From positions 25,557 to 89,556 of the forward strand of contig JAJDER010000178.1 of the NCBI GenBank assembly GCA_029259725.1: a DNA stretch of 64,000 nt, given 5' to 3'. The stretch comes from Planctomycetota bacterium (lineage in GTDB: Bacteria > Planctomycetota > B15-G4). Below are positions 42,738 through 51,713 of this stretch, one piece after another (the stretch's first letter is position 1; each line of letters starts with the position of its first letter). A program made the position numbers and the translations under genes. Under the pieces are notes generated by a model, which ran no database searches, was not told the origin of the DNA, and saw only the letters and a program-made list of their open reading frames with translations.

Positions 42738-44382
42738 AGAACGCCACCAGGCTGGTCTGGATCTTCACCGACAGCTTGAGCTTCGTCGTCGAGATGCCGT
42801 CGAACACCTCGAAGGTGAACGGGTTGCCGCCCAGGCTGTCCACGTGGGGAGCGTCCCAGGTGAAGACCCCGGTGCCCGCGTCGTAGCTGGCGCCCTCGGG
42901 CAAGCCCTTGTTCGGCACGACGAGCGTGACGGTGAGGGCGTCGCCATCCGGGTCCGAGACGAGGATCGGCTGGGTGTAGACGACGCCCTGCAGCCCGGTG
43001 GCCTTGCTGATCTTGCCCACCAGCGGCTTGCTGTTCTTCTCCGGATCGGTGTCCGGTGCCTTGAGCGTGACCTTCTGCTTGGCGACGACACTCTTGGTCT
43101 CGCCGTCGTCCACGTCGACCACGATCGTGTAGACGCCGGCCGGCCCCGCGGCGGGCCAGACGACCGAGCGCGTCTTCTCGTCGTAGGCCGCGCCGGCCGG
43201 GAGCGTCGTCTCGTCGACCGTGTAGATCAGGTTCTCCACCGGCGTGTCGCGATCGACGGCCAGGATCGGAAAGGCGACGTCGTCGCCCACGGTCGACTGG
43301 ATGTTCCACTTGCTCGGCTGCGGACGGGAGTCCTTGACGTTGCTGGTATCGGGGAACTCGGTGCCGATCCCGAGGCGACGCCAGGTCTTCTTCTTCATGT
43401 TGATGACGGGCTGCTCGTCGGTGTTGCGGTACACGCGTCCGTCCATGCGCAGCGTGTAGACGTCACTTCCGGCCGTCTGCAGGTCGCGGTAGTCCTCGCC
43501 CTTCTTGCTCGTCGGCTTGCCCGGGAAGTCGACCAGGACGGTGTCCGGATCGACCGACGAGTGCAGCCGACCGTCGCCGCGGATGGCCCACCAGGTGCCG
43601 TCGTCGGTGAAGCGGATCGAGTTGTAGTACTTGTCCAGACTCTTGTCGCTGTTGTTGGGCAGCGCGACCACGAACGTGCCGGAGGACGGATCGCCGCCGT
43701 CCGCGCCGTCGCCGCCGAGCAGGTCGGGGTCGCCCTTGACCACCGTGCCGTCGCGGCGCAGCGCGTAGATCTCGTTCGTGATCGGGTGCACGGTGAACGA
43801 GAACCAGCGTTGCTTCTTGCCGTCCCCGTCTCCGCCTCCGCTGCTCTCGTTGAAGAAGAACACGGGTTCTTCGTCCAGGCCGCGGAAGAGGCGGCCGTCG
43901 GCACGCAAGGCCCAGATCTCGCCATCACGAATGAGCACGTCGCTGAAGAGCGAGCCGCCGTCCTGGTACTTCACGAGGATCTCGCCGTCCTGGCTCACGC
44001 GACCCTTCTTGCGCACGGCAGCCCAGGAGCCGTTGGCGGCGGCGATCGCGATCCACGGATCCGAGTCGTTCAGCTCCTTGATCTTCTTGCCGTTCTTCGC
44101 GACGCGGCCGTCCCGTCGGATCGTGTAGCGGTCCGGCCCGTCGACGGCGATGTCCCACCAGCTGTTGGGGTCGAACGCGTCCCCGTTCTGGTTCGACCCC
44201 GCGCCCTTCAGCTTGTCGACCTCGAATCCGTTGATCGTGACCACACCCCGTTCGCTCACGGCGTAGATGAACAGCGAAGCCTCCTCTTCCCCGGCGCTGA
44301 CGGACATGCCGAGGCCGAGCAGGAAGGCGAGGACCGACAGCAGGCCGGCCGCGGGGCGGGCCACGGAACGGGACGAGGGCAT
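42736..44382 (-). CDS. Exported seven-repeat propeller-like protein with two Ig-like domains
   Basis: 548-aa exported protein (signal peptide RPAAGLLSVLAFLLGLGMSVSA; start at ATG 44382, the track is longer). Seven related strands recur at about residues 39, 86, 120, 157, 206, 265 and 309, with consensus YxxRxDGRV (YTIRRDGRV, WALRADGRL, YALRRDGTV, WAIRGDGRL, YTLRMDGRV and two more diverged). Seven such units suggest a seven-bladed beta-propeller. Residues ~370-545 form two putative-Ig/cadherin-like domains (LPAGAAYDEKTRSVVW and LPEGASYDAGTGVFTW). I do not recognise a named family. A surface binding role is the natural inference; no catalytic motif is evident. Confidence 0.82.
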   Translation of the reverse strand: MPSSRSVARPAAGLLSVLAFLLGLGMSVSAGEEEASLFIYAVSERGVVTINGFEVDKLKGAGSNQNGDAFDPNSWWDIAVDGPDRYTIRRDGRVAKNGKKIKELNDSDPWIAIAAANGSWAAVRKKGRVSQDGEILVKYQDGGSLFSDVLIRDGEIWALRADGRLFRGLDEEPVFFFNESSGGGDGDGKKQRWFSFTVHPITNEIYALRRDGTVVKGDPDLLGGDGADGGDPSSGTFVVALPNNSDKSLDKYYNSIRFTDDGTWWAIRGDGRLHSSVDPDTVLVDFPGKPTSKKGEDYRDLQTAGSDVYTLRMDGRVYRNTDEQPVINMKKKTWRRLGIGTEFPDTSNVKDSRPQPSKWNIQSTVGDDVAFPILAVDRDTPVENLIYTVDETTLPAGAAYDEKTRSVVWPAAGPAGVYTIVVDVDDGETKSVVAKQKVTLKAPDTDPEKNSKPLVGKISKATGLQGVVYTQPILVSDPDGDALTVTLVVPNKGLPEGASYDAGTGVFTWDAPHVDSLGGNPFTFEVFDGISTTKLKLSVKIQTSLVAF

Positions 44383-44546
44383 GGGCGGGGCTCCAGGGTG
44401 GACGACCGGGGGACGCCCCGACCGAACGCGCATTCTAGCGAGCTGGGCCCGTACCGTACCTGCCGCGCCGGTCAGGTCGACGCCTGGCAGGCGTTGCGGG
44501 CCGCGCCAAGACTCGTTCCGGCCCGCGGCAAGCGCCCGCTGGGGCT

Positions 44547-44957
44547 CTACGCGCGCCACGGAGGGTCGACGCCGAGCCCCTCGGGACCGAAGGAATCGGG
44601 CAACACGTCGTCGATGCGCCGCTCGCGGAAACGGCCCGCGGCATCCGCGAGCAGCAGGCGCGAGTCCCCGTCGGCGAACTCGCGCACCACCTGGCGACAG
44701 GCCCCGCACATCGACGCCCCCGGGCCGGAGACCACGGCCAGCACCGCGATGCGTCGCACGCCGGCGGCGACGGCCTGGAACACGGCGTTGCGCTCGGCGC
44801 ACAGCGTGATCGCGAAATTCCGGTTCTCCACGTTGCAGCCCGCGAAGACGCGACCGTCGGGGGCGAGCAGCGCGGCCCCCACCGTGAAGGACGAGTACGG
44901 CGCGTGGGCGCGCTCGCGCACCTCGATCGCCCGGCGGATCAGCTCGCCGTCGTCCAC
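44547..44957 (-). CDS. cdd: Cytidine deaminase
   Basis: 136-aa enzyme that deaminates cytidine and deoxycytidine in pyrimidine salvage. It shows the homotetrameric class motifs: YSSFTVGAALLAPDGRVFAGCNVENRNF, the zinc site Cys and proton-donor Glu in LCAERNAVFQAV, and the pair of zinc cysteines in MCGACRQVVREF. The GTG start at 44957 lies two bases after the aspA stop, so the two are co-transcribed and probably coupled. The very long track ORF through aspA is a shadow. Confidence 0.95.
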   Translation of the reverse strand: MDDGELIRRAIEVRERAHAPYSSFTVGAALLAPDGRVFAGCNVENRNFAITLCAERNAVFQAVAAGVRRIAVLAVVSGPGASMCGACRQVVREFADGDSRLLLADAAGRFRERRIDDVLPDSFGPEGLGVDPPWRA

Positions 44958-44959
44958 GC

Positions 44960-46384
44960 TCAGATCGGGCGCTTGCCCGCCATGACATGCGGGTCCAGCA
45001 GTTCGGCGATCTGCTCCTCCGTCAGCACGCCCTTCAGGCGAACCAGCTCGACCACGCCCATGCCGGTCCGCAACGCCTCGGCCGCGAGCTCGGTCGCCTT
45101 GTCGTAGCCGATCACCGGGTTGAGCGCGGTGATCACGCCGATGCTGCGCTCGATGAACTCGCGGCAGACATCCTCGTTGGCCGTGATGCCCTCGATGCAG
45201 TGCTCGCGCAGGGTGCGCGCCGCATTCATGAACATGGTCTGCGATTGCAGCAGCGACACGATGATCACCGGCTCCATGACGTTGAGCTGAAGCTGCCCGG
45301 CCTCGGCGGCCAGGGAGACCGTCAGGTCGTTGCCGATGGCACGGAAGCAGACCTGGTTGACCACCTCGGGGATCACCGGGTTCACCTTGCCCGGCATGAT
45401 CGACGAGCCCGGCTGCATCGGTGGCAGGTTGACCTCGTTGAAGCCGGCGCGCGGCCCCGACGACAACAGGCGCAGGTCGTTGCAGATCTTGGAGAGCTTG
45501 ATCGCCAGGCTCTTCAGGCACGAGCTGTAGAGCACGAAGGGCTGGGTGTCCTGGGTGGCCTCGACCAGGTCGCGCGCGAGGGTGATCTGCTTGCCGCTGA
45601 TCCCGGCCAGGTGGTCCGCGCAGAGCTTGCCGTAGCCCACGGGCGCGTTGAGGCCGGTGCCGATGGCCGTGCCGCCCATGTTGACCTCGAGCAGGCTGCT
45701 CTCGACGTCTTCGAGCGCGTCGATCTCGTTGCGCAGCGACGAGGCCCAGGCATCGAACTCCTGTCCGAGCGTCATCGGCACCGCGTCCTGCAACTGGGTG
45801 CGTCCCATCTTGAGGATGTGGTCGAACTCCCGGGCCTTGACGCGCAGCGCCGCGACGAGCTGATCGAGCTCGAGGTTCAGGTGCGTGTTCATCAACGCCA
45901 CGGCCACGTGCAGCGCGCTGGGGTAGGCGTCGTTGGTGGACTGGCTGCAGTTGACGTGGTCGTGGGGATCGCAGTGCTCGTACTGCCCCTTCCGGTGCCC
46001 CATCAGCTCGAGCGCCCGGTTGGCGATGACCTCGTTGGCGTTCATGTTCGTCGAGGTCCCCGCGCCGCCCTGCATGCAGTCGATGGGGAACTGCTCGTGG
46101 AGCTTGCCGTCCATGAGCTCCTGACACGCGCCCTCGATGCCGGCCAGGATCTCGTCGGAGAACCGGCCGCACTCGTGGTTGGCGCGGGCCGCGGCGAGCT
46201 TGACCATCGCCAGGGCGCGGATCAGCTCGGGGTACTGGTGCAGCGGAACGCCGGAGATGTAGAAGTTCTCGAGCGCGCGCATGGTCTGCACGCCGTAGTA
46301 GGCCGAGGCGGGCACGGCCTTGGTCCCGAGCATGTCGCGCTCGAGGCGGGTCGCATCGGCGTCGGAGACGTCAGGGGCGGTCAT
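44960..46384 (-). CDS. aspA: Aspartate ammonia-lyase (class II fumarase/aspartase superfamily)
   Basis: 474-aa enzyme converting L-aspartate to fumarate and ammonia. The superfamily signature is GSSIMPGKVNPVIPEVVNQV. QGGAGTSTNMNANEVIANRALEL and GRTQLQDAVPMTLGQEF match the aspartase branch better than class II fumarases, which have SSNMNVN at that position. Full length. Start at ATG 46384 (MTAPDVSDADATRLERDMLG), 28 codons inside the track ORF. It forms a two-gene operon with cdd and links nitrogen metabolism to the TCA cycle. Confidence 0.93.
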   Translation of the reverse strand: MTAPDVSDADATRLERDMLGTKAVPASAYYGVQTMRALENFYISGVPLHQYPELIRALAMVKLAAARANHECGRFSDEILAGIEGACQELMDGKLHEQFPIDCMQGGAGTSTNMNANEVIANRALELMGHRKGQYEHCDPHDHVNCSQSTNDAYPSALHVAVALMNTHLNLELDQLVAALRVKAREFDHILKMGRTQLQDAVPMTLGQEFDAWASSLRNEIDALEDVESSLLEVNMGGTAIGTGLNAPVGYGKLCADHLAGISGKQITLARDLVEATQDTQPFVLYSSCLKSLAIKLSKICNDLRLLSSGPRAGFNEVNLPPMQPGSSIMPGKVNPVIPEVVNQVCFRAIGNDLTVSLAAEAGQLQLNVMEPVIIVSLLQSQTMFMNAARTLREHCIEGITANEDVCREFIERSIGVITALNPVIGYDKATELAAEALRTGMGVVELVRLKGVLTEEQIAELLDPHVMAGKRPI

Positions 46385-46515
46385 CGAGGGGAACTCCGGT
46401 CGGGGTCCCCTGCCACGCCGGGGGACGAGCGAAGCCACGGTAGAGGCTCGCGGCCCCCCGGTCGACACGGGAACGCCCCAGGATCGGGCCCGCGGGTCGC
46501 CCTACCCTGGAGGGC

Positions 46516-47526
46516 ATGGGTCTTTCCTCGCGACGGCTGCTCGCCGGACTCGTCGGTGTCCTGGCGGCCTGCTCGACGCCCGACCAGGGTCCATCCGAGA
46601 GGGCCGCGCGCGTCCCGGCGTCGGAGTCTCCGCTGCAAGCCCGTGCCGCCGCTTCGGAACAATCCGCCATGCCCTCGCTGCCGGACCCGCTCCCGAACCT
46701 CGCCCTGCCGACCTTCGGCGGCCTGCAGTTCTGGTCCGACGTGGACCTGCGAGACGGGTGGCGCGTCCAGCAGCACGCCATCACCGGGCACCACCGCCTG
46801 ATCGACGCCGACGACGTCCGTCGCGCCTGGGGCTCGCGGGCGGCCTGCGCGGCCGAACTCGACCAGCTCGGACCGCCGCGCGTGCCGCGGGCCGAGATCG
46901 TGATGCTGATCCACGGGCTGGGGCGCACGCACCATTCGCTGGCCGAGCTCGAGGCGTCGTTGCGGGAGCGCGGGCACCACACCGAGCACCTGCGCTACGC
47001 CACCACGCGTCTCGCGGTGCGCGAGCACGCCGAGCACCTCGCCGACTGGCTCGATGCGCAGGCCGACGTCGAGCGCGTGTCCTTCGTCACGCACAGCCTC
47101 GGCGGGCACGTCGTCCGCGATGCGCTCAGCTTCCGCGAGGCCGGGCCGGACCGCCCCGAGATCGGCGGCGTGGTCATGCTCGCCCCCCCCGCCCGCGGCG
47201 CCGCCATGGCCGATCTCGTGGGCGGCGTGCCCCCGGCGCGGTGGGTGTTCGGCCCAGCCCTGCAGGACCTGAGCGCCGAGGCCAGCGCGAGCCTGCCCGC
47301 GCCCACGGCGCCCTTCGGCATCGTCGCCGCCGGCCGCGGCACCGAGGACGGCCTCAACCCGTTCATCCCGGGCGACGACGACGGCGTCGTCGGCGTGGAC
47401 GAGACGCTGCTCCCCGGCGCGACCGACGTGCTCATCGTGCGCGGCACGCACACCTTCCTCATGGACGACGAGGAGGTGCAGGCGGCGGTGGACCGCTTCC
47501 TGCGAACGCGGAGCTTCGAGCGCTGA
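46516..47526 (+). CDS. Alpha/beta-hydrolase (lipase-like) lipoprotein
   Basis: 336-aa predicted lipoprotein with lipobox LAAC near residue 19 (VGVLAACSTP). A Pro/Ala-rich linker leads to an alpha/beta hydrolase domain. The oxyanion loop is VMLIHGLGRTHHSLAEL, the nucleophile elbow is FVTHSLGGHVVRDAL, and the C-terminal GTHTFLMDDEEV holds the probable catalytic histidine. The fold resembles triacylglycerol lipase/PGAP1-like esterases, but the substrate is unknown. ATG start; divergent from aspA, convergent with the OPT transporter across a 14-base perfect palindrome. Confidence 0.88.
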   Translation: MGLSSRRLLAGLVGVLAACSTPDQGPSERAARVPASESPLQARAAASEQSAMPSLPDPLPNLALPTFGGLQFWSDVDLRDGWRVQQHAITGHHRLIDADDVRRAWGSRAACAAELDQLGPPRVPRAEIVMLIHGLGRTHHSLAELEASLRERGHHTEHLRYATTRLAVREHAEHLADWLDAQADVERVSFVTHSLGGHVVRDALSFREAGPDRPEIGGVVMLAPPARGAAMADLVGGVPPARWVFGPALQDLSAEASASLPAPTAPFGIVAAGRGTEDGLNPFIPGDDDGVVGVDETLLPGATDVLIVRGTHTFLMDDEEVQAAVDRFLRTRSFER

Positions 47527-47540
47527 GCACTGATCAGTGC
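47527..47540. other. 14-bp perfect palindrome between convergent stops
   Basis: GCACTGATCAGTGC is fully self-complementary. It lies directly after the lipase stop and covers the stop of the OPT transporter (47534-47536 on the minus strand). It could be a short bidirectional terminator stem without loop or a chance dyad. Confidence 0.4.
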
Positions 47541-49357
47541 GCGATCGTGAACCACTCCAGCTCGAGGATCTCGAGCAGCTTGACCGACATGACCAGCAGG
47601 ATCGCGAGCACCGCGCCGGCCGCGAAGATCGACGCGCCCGCGAGCATGGTGTCGTTGCCGGCCTCCTGCGCCGCGTCGATGCGCGCCTCGCCGGTCTTGC
47701 CGCTGGTGTAGAAGAACGACACGACGCCCTTGATCAGGCCACCCACGAAGATCGCCGCCGAGGGCCCGATGCCGACCAGCATGCCGATGCCGATGCCGAA
47801 GATGCTCGGCATCCATCGCGCCGTCTTGGGCCACACGGTCAGGTAGGCGTAGGCGCTCCCGATCACGCTCACCGCGATCACGGCCTGGACCAGCTGGGCG
47901 GAGGGTTCGAAGCCGCCGGTCATGGTGTCGGCCATGGCCGCCCAGACCTGCGCACCCGGCGCCGGCAAGGAACTGCCCTGGCCGATGCCCAGTTCTCCGA
48001 GCAGCAGGACCAGCACGGGCACGGACACGATCGCACCGACCACCGTGCCGAAGAACTGCACCGTGGTCTGCTGCAACGGATCCGCGTCGACCAGGTAGCC
48101 CGTGCGGTAGTCCTGCATCATGTCGACGGCCACCGCGGCCAGGGTGCCGCCGACCACGGCCATGCCCAGCAGCGTCGTCGCGCCGCTGTCGATCAACCAG
48201 AAGAAGCCGGACAGGATCACGACGGCCACGAGGCGCACCGGGTTGATGTCGGTGTCGCCGGTGACGCGCCCGTTGACGATGCACATGGGCCAGGCGATGG
48301 CCATGGTCACGATCGTCGCCTGCCAGGGGATGCCGAAGATCGACTCGGCGCAGTAGCCCACCACCAGCGCGGCGATCACGCCCAGCAGACCCAGCACGAA
48401 GGTCCGGTTGGCCGGCGGCGTGTAGCCGGTCACGCCCGGAGTGAACCCGGGCGGGATCACCGGCGGTGTGCGGAAGAGATACGCGTAGACGATGGTCGCG
48501 AAGGTCGGGAGCGTCAGCACCGCGATCGCGACCCACCGGACCCAGTCGCCCGTGGCCGGCTCGTGGTCCGTTCCGGCGAGCGCGGGGGTGATCCAGAAGG
48601 GCGTGGCCAGCGCACCGAGCAGCATGCCGATGCCCACGCGCGGCCCGACCACGATGCCGATGCCGTAGTAGAGCGGATCGACGCCGACCGAGACGTTCTC
48701 GCGCAACTCCAGGTCACCGATCACCGCGGCGCCGTCGTCGCGCGTGCTGATCTTGGTCGGGATCGTGAGCAGCGCCGCAATCGAGCCCCACAGCTTCAGC
48801 ATGAACAGCGGCCGGTTGCGCTCGCCCGGCGCGGGCTCCTTGGTGACCGCGTGCTGGATCACCGCGCAGGCCGTGCCCGACGGGAAGAAGTAGCGCACCA
48901 TCGACTTGCGCACGGTGGAGCCGATGATCGCGCCCAGGGTGCCCATGGCCGCGAAGAGCGTCATGAGCACGGGCCAGCTCGGGTTCCAGTCCGGCTCCAG
49001 GATGTGCACCGCGGCGTAGCTGGCCACGGCGAAGCCCACCGAGCCGCCGGCGGACACCATGGTCTGGCCGAGGTTGAGCGTGTGGACCGACGGCCTGTGC
49101 TTGGAGATGACCCCGAGCATCAGCGTCGCGGCCAGCACGGCGATGATCGAGCCCGTGTCGCCCCAGCCGATGAGCAGCGTGGAGTAGATGTTGGTCGCCG
49201 CGATGACGCCCGCGAGGACCGTGAAGACCAGCCACTCGCCGAAGGTGAGCGAGGGCATGAAGCGCGACGGCGGGAGCGGCTCGGGCGACGGGGGGCCGGA
49301 GGCGTCGGGGCGGGCGTCGTCGGGCCGGGCGTCGTCGGCGGAGGGCGGCGGGCTCAT
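47534..49357 (-). CDS. OPT-family oligopeptide transporter
   Basis: Inner-membrane transporter, 607 aa, with about 14-16 hydrophobic segments, of the OPT superfamily (oligopeptides or metal-chelator complexes). The opening FGEWLVFTVLAGVIAATNIYSTLLIGWGDTGSIIAVLAATL, YFFPSGTACAVIQHAVT and DYRTGYLVDADPLQQTTVQFFG are typical. A hydrophilic Pro/Asp-rich N-terminus (ADDARPDDARPDASG) contains a small 15-base repeat. The cargo cannot be told from sequence. ATG start at 49357. Confidence 0.93.
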   Translation of the reverse strand: MSPPPSADDARPDDARPDASGPPSPEPLPPSRFMPSLTFGEWLVFTVLAGVIAATNIYSTLLIGWGDTGSIIAVLAATLMLGVISKHRPSVHTLNLGQTMVSAGGSVGFAVASYAAVHILEPDWNPSWPVLMTLFAAMGTLGAIIGSTVRKSMVRYFFPSGTACAVIQHAVTKEPAPGERNRPLFMLKLWGSIAALLTIPTKISTRDDGAAVIGDLELRENVSVGVDPLYYGIGIVVGPRVGIGMLLGALATPFWITPALAGTDHEPATGDWVRWVAIAVLTLPTFATIVYAYLFRTPPVIPPGFTPGVTGYTPPANRTFVLGLLGVIAALVVGYCAESIFGIPWQATIVTMAIAWPMCIVNGRVTGDTDINPVRLVAVVILSGFFWLIDSGATTLLGMAVVGGTLAAVAVDMMQDYRTGYLVDADPLQQTTVQFFGTVVGAIVSVPVLVLLLGELGIGQGSSLPAPGAQVWAAMADTMTGGFEPSAQLVQAVIAVSVIGSAYAYLTVWPKTARWMPSIFGIGIGMLVGIGPSAAIFVGGLIKGVVSFFYTSGKTGEARIDAAQEAGNDTMLAGASIFAAGAVLAILLVMSVKLLEILELEWFTIAH

Positions 49358-49488
49358 GGAGGTCCTCGGGGGCGAGACGATGACGGCTGCCTTGTATCAA
49401 GGCGGCCGCGGCGGCGCACGTCTCGCCCCTGGGACCGGCGCGGCGTAGCTGGCACGATGGCGCCGTCGACCCGGGAGAGGAGACTCAC

Positions 49489-50334
49489 GTGAGGGACCGC
49501 CGCTACGTCGCCTGCGAGAAGTGCCTGCGCCAGTTCGACGTGACCTGGCTCGACGCGGGTCAGAGACTGCGCTGCGCCTGCGGCCACCGCGTCCCCGTCA
49601 AGCACCACACACCGCATGCCCCGCGCGTCCAGCGCTGCCCCGGTTGCGGCGCCGACCTCCAGGACGGCTCGCGCACGTGTGCGTTCTGCACGCTCGTGAT
49701 CGCCCCCGACGAGCGTCGGCTGACGTCGATCTGTCCGACCTGCTTCGCGCGCATGGCCAGCGATGCGCGATTCTGCATGGACTGCGGCGTGCCCATCGAA
49801 CCCCAGGCGCTCGTGGCGTTGCCCGAGGACTCGGTGTGCCCGCGATGCGAGTCGGAGCTGTCGTCACGCACGGTCGACGACGTCATGCTCGTGGACTGCG
49901 CAACCTGCGGCGGCCTGTGGATGCCGCCGGACGTGTTCGAGCAGCTCGCCGCCCGCGCCGTCAAGGAACGCCTCCCCGAGCGTCTCACCGGGCCGGTGCG
50001 CCAGGTCTTGAAGCTCGACCCCGAGGTCCACTACCGACCCTGCCCGGTCTGCAAGTTGCCCATGACGCGCCGCAACTACGCCGGCCGCTCGGGCGTGATC
50101 CTCGACGTGTGCGCGCGGCACGGCGTGTGGCTCGACCGCGACGAACTCGAGCACATCCTGGACTACATCCGCACCGGCGGTGGCGTCGACGATCGGCGCC
50201 ATGACCTCCCGCGGCCTCCGGAGGGCTTCCCCCAGCCGCCGATGCGCCGCGTCCCGGACAGTCAGGCGCGCGACCTCTTCGATGACTTCACCGACTTCGC
50301 GATGACCTTCCTGTTCCTGGACCTGTTCGACTGA
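49489..50334 (+). CDS. Zinc-ribbon / zf-TFIIB-type protein
   Basis: 281-aa cytosolic protein with many Cys-x2-Cys pairs. N-terminal ribbons (ACEKCLRQF with RCACGHR, RCPGCGADLQDGSRTCAFC, ICPTCFARMASDARFCMDCG) are followed by two zf-TFIIB-like units: VCPRCESELSS to VDCATCGGLWMPPDVFEQL and YRPCPVCKLPMTRRNY to LDVCARHGVWLDRDELEHIL. The tail is Phe/Asp-rich (DLFDDFTDFAMTFLFLDLFD). GTG start with GGAGAGGAGA upstream. Function unknown; such proteins are common and probably structural or regulatory. Confidence 0.85.
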   Translation: MRDRRYVACEKCLRQFDVTWLDAGQRLRCACGHRVPVKHHTPHAPRVQRCPGCGADLQDGSRTCAFCTLVIAPDERRLTSICPTCFARMASDARFCMDCGVPIEPQALVALPEDSVCPRCESELSSRTVDDVMLVDCATCGGLWMPPDVFEQLAARAVKERLPERLTGPVRQVLKLDPEVHYRPCPVCKLPMTRRNYAGRSGVILDVCARHGVWLDRDELEHILDYIRTGGGVDDRRHDLPRPPEGFPQPPMRRVPDSQARDLFDDFTDFAMTFLFLDLFD

Positions 50335-50407
50335 CGCGAGGGTCTTGGCCCCGGACATCCCGGGCGGCGGTTGGCAGGCCGCGGGATGCGGCGTAGGTTC
50401 GAAGCCC

Positions 50408-51598
50408 ATGCACGCTGTTCTCACTCTCTCCGCGTCGCTCCTGCTCACCGGCCTGCTGCCGGCCCAGTCCCTGATCGTCGTCGACGAGGCCGGGGGCCGG
50501 GGCAGCGACTTCACGGACCTCCCCGCCGCCGTCGCCGCCGCGCGTTCGGGCGACCACGTGCTCGTCCGCGACGGCAGCTACACGGGCTTCGCACTGGACG
50601 GCAGATCGGTCGAGGTCGAGGCCGAGTCCTCGGCGACCCTCTCGGGCACCGTCACGCTCACGAACCTGCCGGCGGACGGCGTGATCGTGCTGCGCGGCCT
50701 GACGCTGCAGGGCGGCCAGGGACCCGCCCTGGATCTCGGCGCCTGCGCCGGTGCGGTGCTCGTCCAGGAGTGCGTCCTGATCTCCGCCGTCGACACCGTG
50801 CTCGTCACCGACTGCGACAGCGTCACGTTCGTGCGCAGCTTCGTGTCCGGGGGCAGCGGGACGGGGGCGGGCGAGACCGGCTGCTCCGGCCTGGTCGCTC
50901 ACGAGTCGTTCGTGTCCATCCACGGCGGTTCGTTCCGGGGCGGCGACGGCGGTCCGTCGGACTGCCTGGCCCTCGACCTGGACGGCGGCAGCGGCGGGGA
51001 CGGCGCGCGCATCGAGGACACCTTCCTGTTCTCCGGCGCGCCCGACTGGATCGGCGGCTTCGGCGGCGACGGTTGCGAGAACGCCGCCCTCGGTTGCCAG
51101 GAGGGCGGTCCGGGAGGCCACGGCCTGGTGCTCGCCGGCACGGCGTCGGCCCTCGAGCTGGGCGGCGGTTCCCTCGTCGGCGGTCCCGGCGGCAACGGCG
51201 AGGGCTGCTGCTGTATCGGCGGCGCCGAGGGCCACGGCTGGGTCGGTGACGTCGGGTTCCTTGGCCAGGACCCGCGTCTGCTCGAGGTCTTCTCCCCGGT
51301 CCAGGCCCGCACGGTCACGATCCTCTCGCTGTTCGGCGAGGAGGGTGACAGCGCCCTGGTGGCCGTGGGCGACCTCGGCCCGGGCACCTTCCTCCCCGGG
51401 CTGAACGGCGTGCTCGGCATCCCCGACCCGCTGCTCGTCTTCGCCGTGGGCCCGACGCCCGGGCACGTGACCCTGCCCGCCGCCGTGCCCGACATCTTCC
51501 CGGCACCCTTCGTGCGCGTCGCGGTCCAGGCCCTGTTCCTCACCGCGAGCGGTGACAAGGTGCTCAGCGGCGTGAGCCGCCTGACGATCCTGCCCTGA
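50408..51598 (+). CDS. Exported right-handed beta-helix-like protein with shared C-terminal module
   Basis: 396-aa exported protein from ATG 50408 (MHAVLTLSASLLLTGLLPAQ; the track adds 21 codons). Residues ~20-230 have the pattern of a parallel beta-helix (DFTDLPAAVAAARSGDHVLVRDGSYTGF, then short rungs rich in G, V and L), followed by a Gly-rich segment (GGSGGDGARIEDTF, GGPGGHGLVLAG, GGPGGNGEGCCCIGG). The last ~95 residues (TVTILSLFGEEGDSALVAVG to LSGVSRLTIL) align with the C-terminal module of the FG-GAP protein at 3166-5004. An extracellular, possibly carbohydrate-contacting protein; no catalytic residues are evident. Confidence 0.82.
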   Translation: MHAVLTLSASLLLTGLLPAQSLIVVDEAGGRGSDFTDLPAAVAAARSGDHVLVRDGSYTGFALDGRSVEVEAESSATLSGTVTLTNLPADGVIVLRGLTLQGGQGPALDLGACAGAVLVQECVLISAVDTVLVTDCDSVTFVRSFVSGGSGTGAGETGCSGLVAHESFVSIHGGSFRGGDGGPSDCLALDLDGGSGGDGARIEDTFLFSGAPDWIGGFGGDGCENAALGCQEGGPGGHGLVLAGTASALELGGGSLVGGPGGNGEGCCCIGGAEGHGWVGDVGFLGQDPRLLEVFSPVQARTVTILSLFGEEGDSALVAVGDLGPGTFLPGLNGVLGIPDPLLVFAVGPTPGHVTLPAAVPDIFPAPFVRVAVQALFLTASGDKVLSGVSRLTILP

Positions 51599-51620
51599 GG
51601 CCGCCTCGCTCCGCACCCGC

Positions 51621-51713
51621 CGGCGCGAACACGCGCGAACACGCAGGGACACGCGGGGACGCGCGGGGGTGCGGGGACACCGCGGGCCGACGTGGGACTC
51701 AGCGCGGGCCGAC
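51621..51713. repeat. 10-bp degenerate tandem repeats and a direct repeat between convergent genes
   Basis: From 51621, ten-base units vary around ACGCGGGGAC (CGGCGCGAAC, ACGCGCGAAC, ACGCAGGGAC, ACGCGGGGAC, GCGCGGGGGT). CGCGGGCCGACG then occurs twice with 22-base spacing (from 51681 and from 51703). The array spans the gap between the convergent beta-helix and dehydrogenase genes and includes the stop codon of the latter (51699-51701). Confidence 0.75.

Noticed and set aside
44547-46172. 541-aa ORF as a larger deaminase fusion
   Set aside because: The N-terminal part is a shadow of aspA; only the last 136 codons encode cytidine deaminase.
47537-49492. 651-aa plus-strand ORF
   Set aside because: Antisense shadow of the OPT transporter, which has clear membrane segments.
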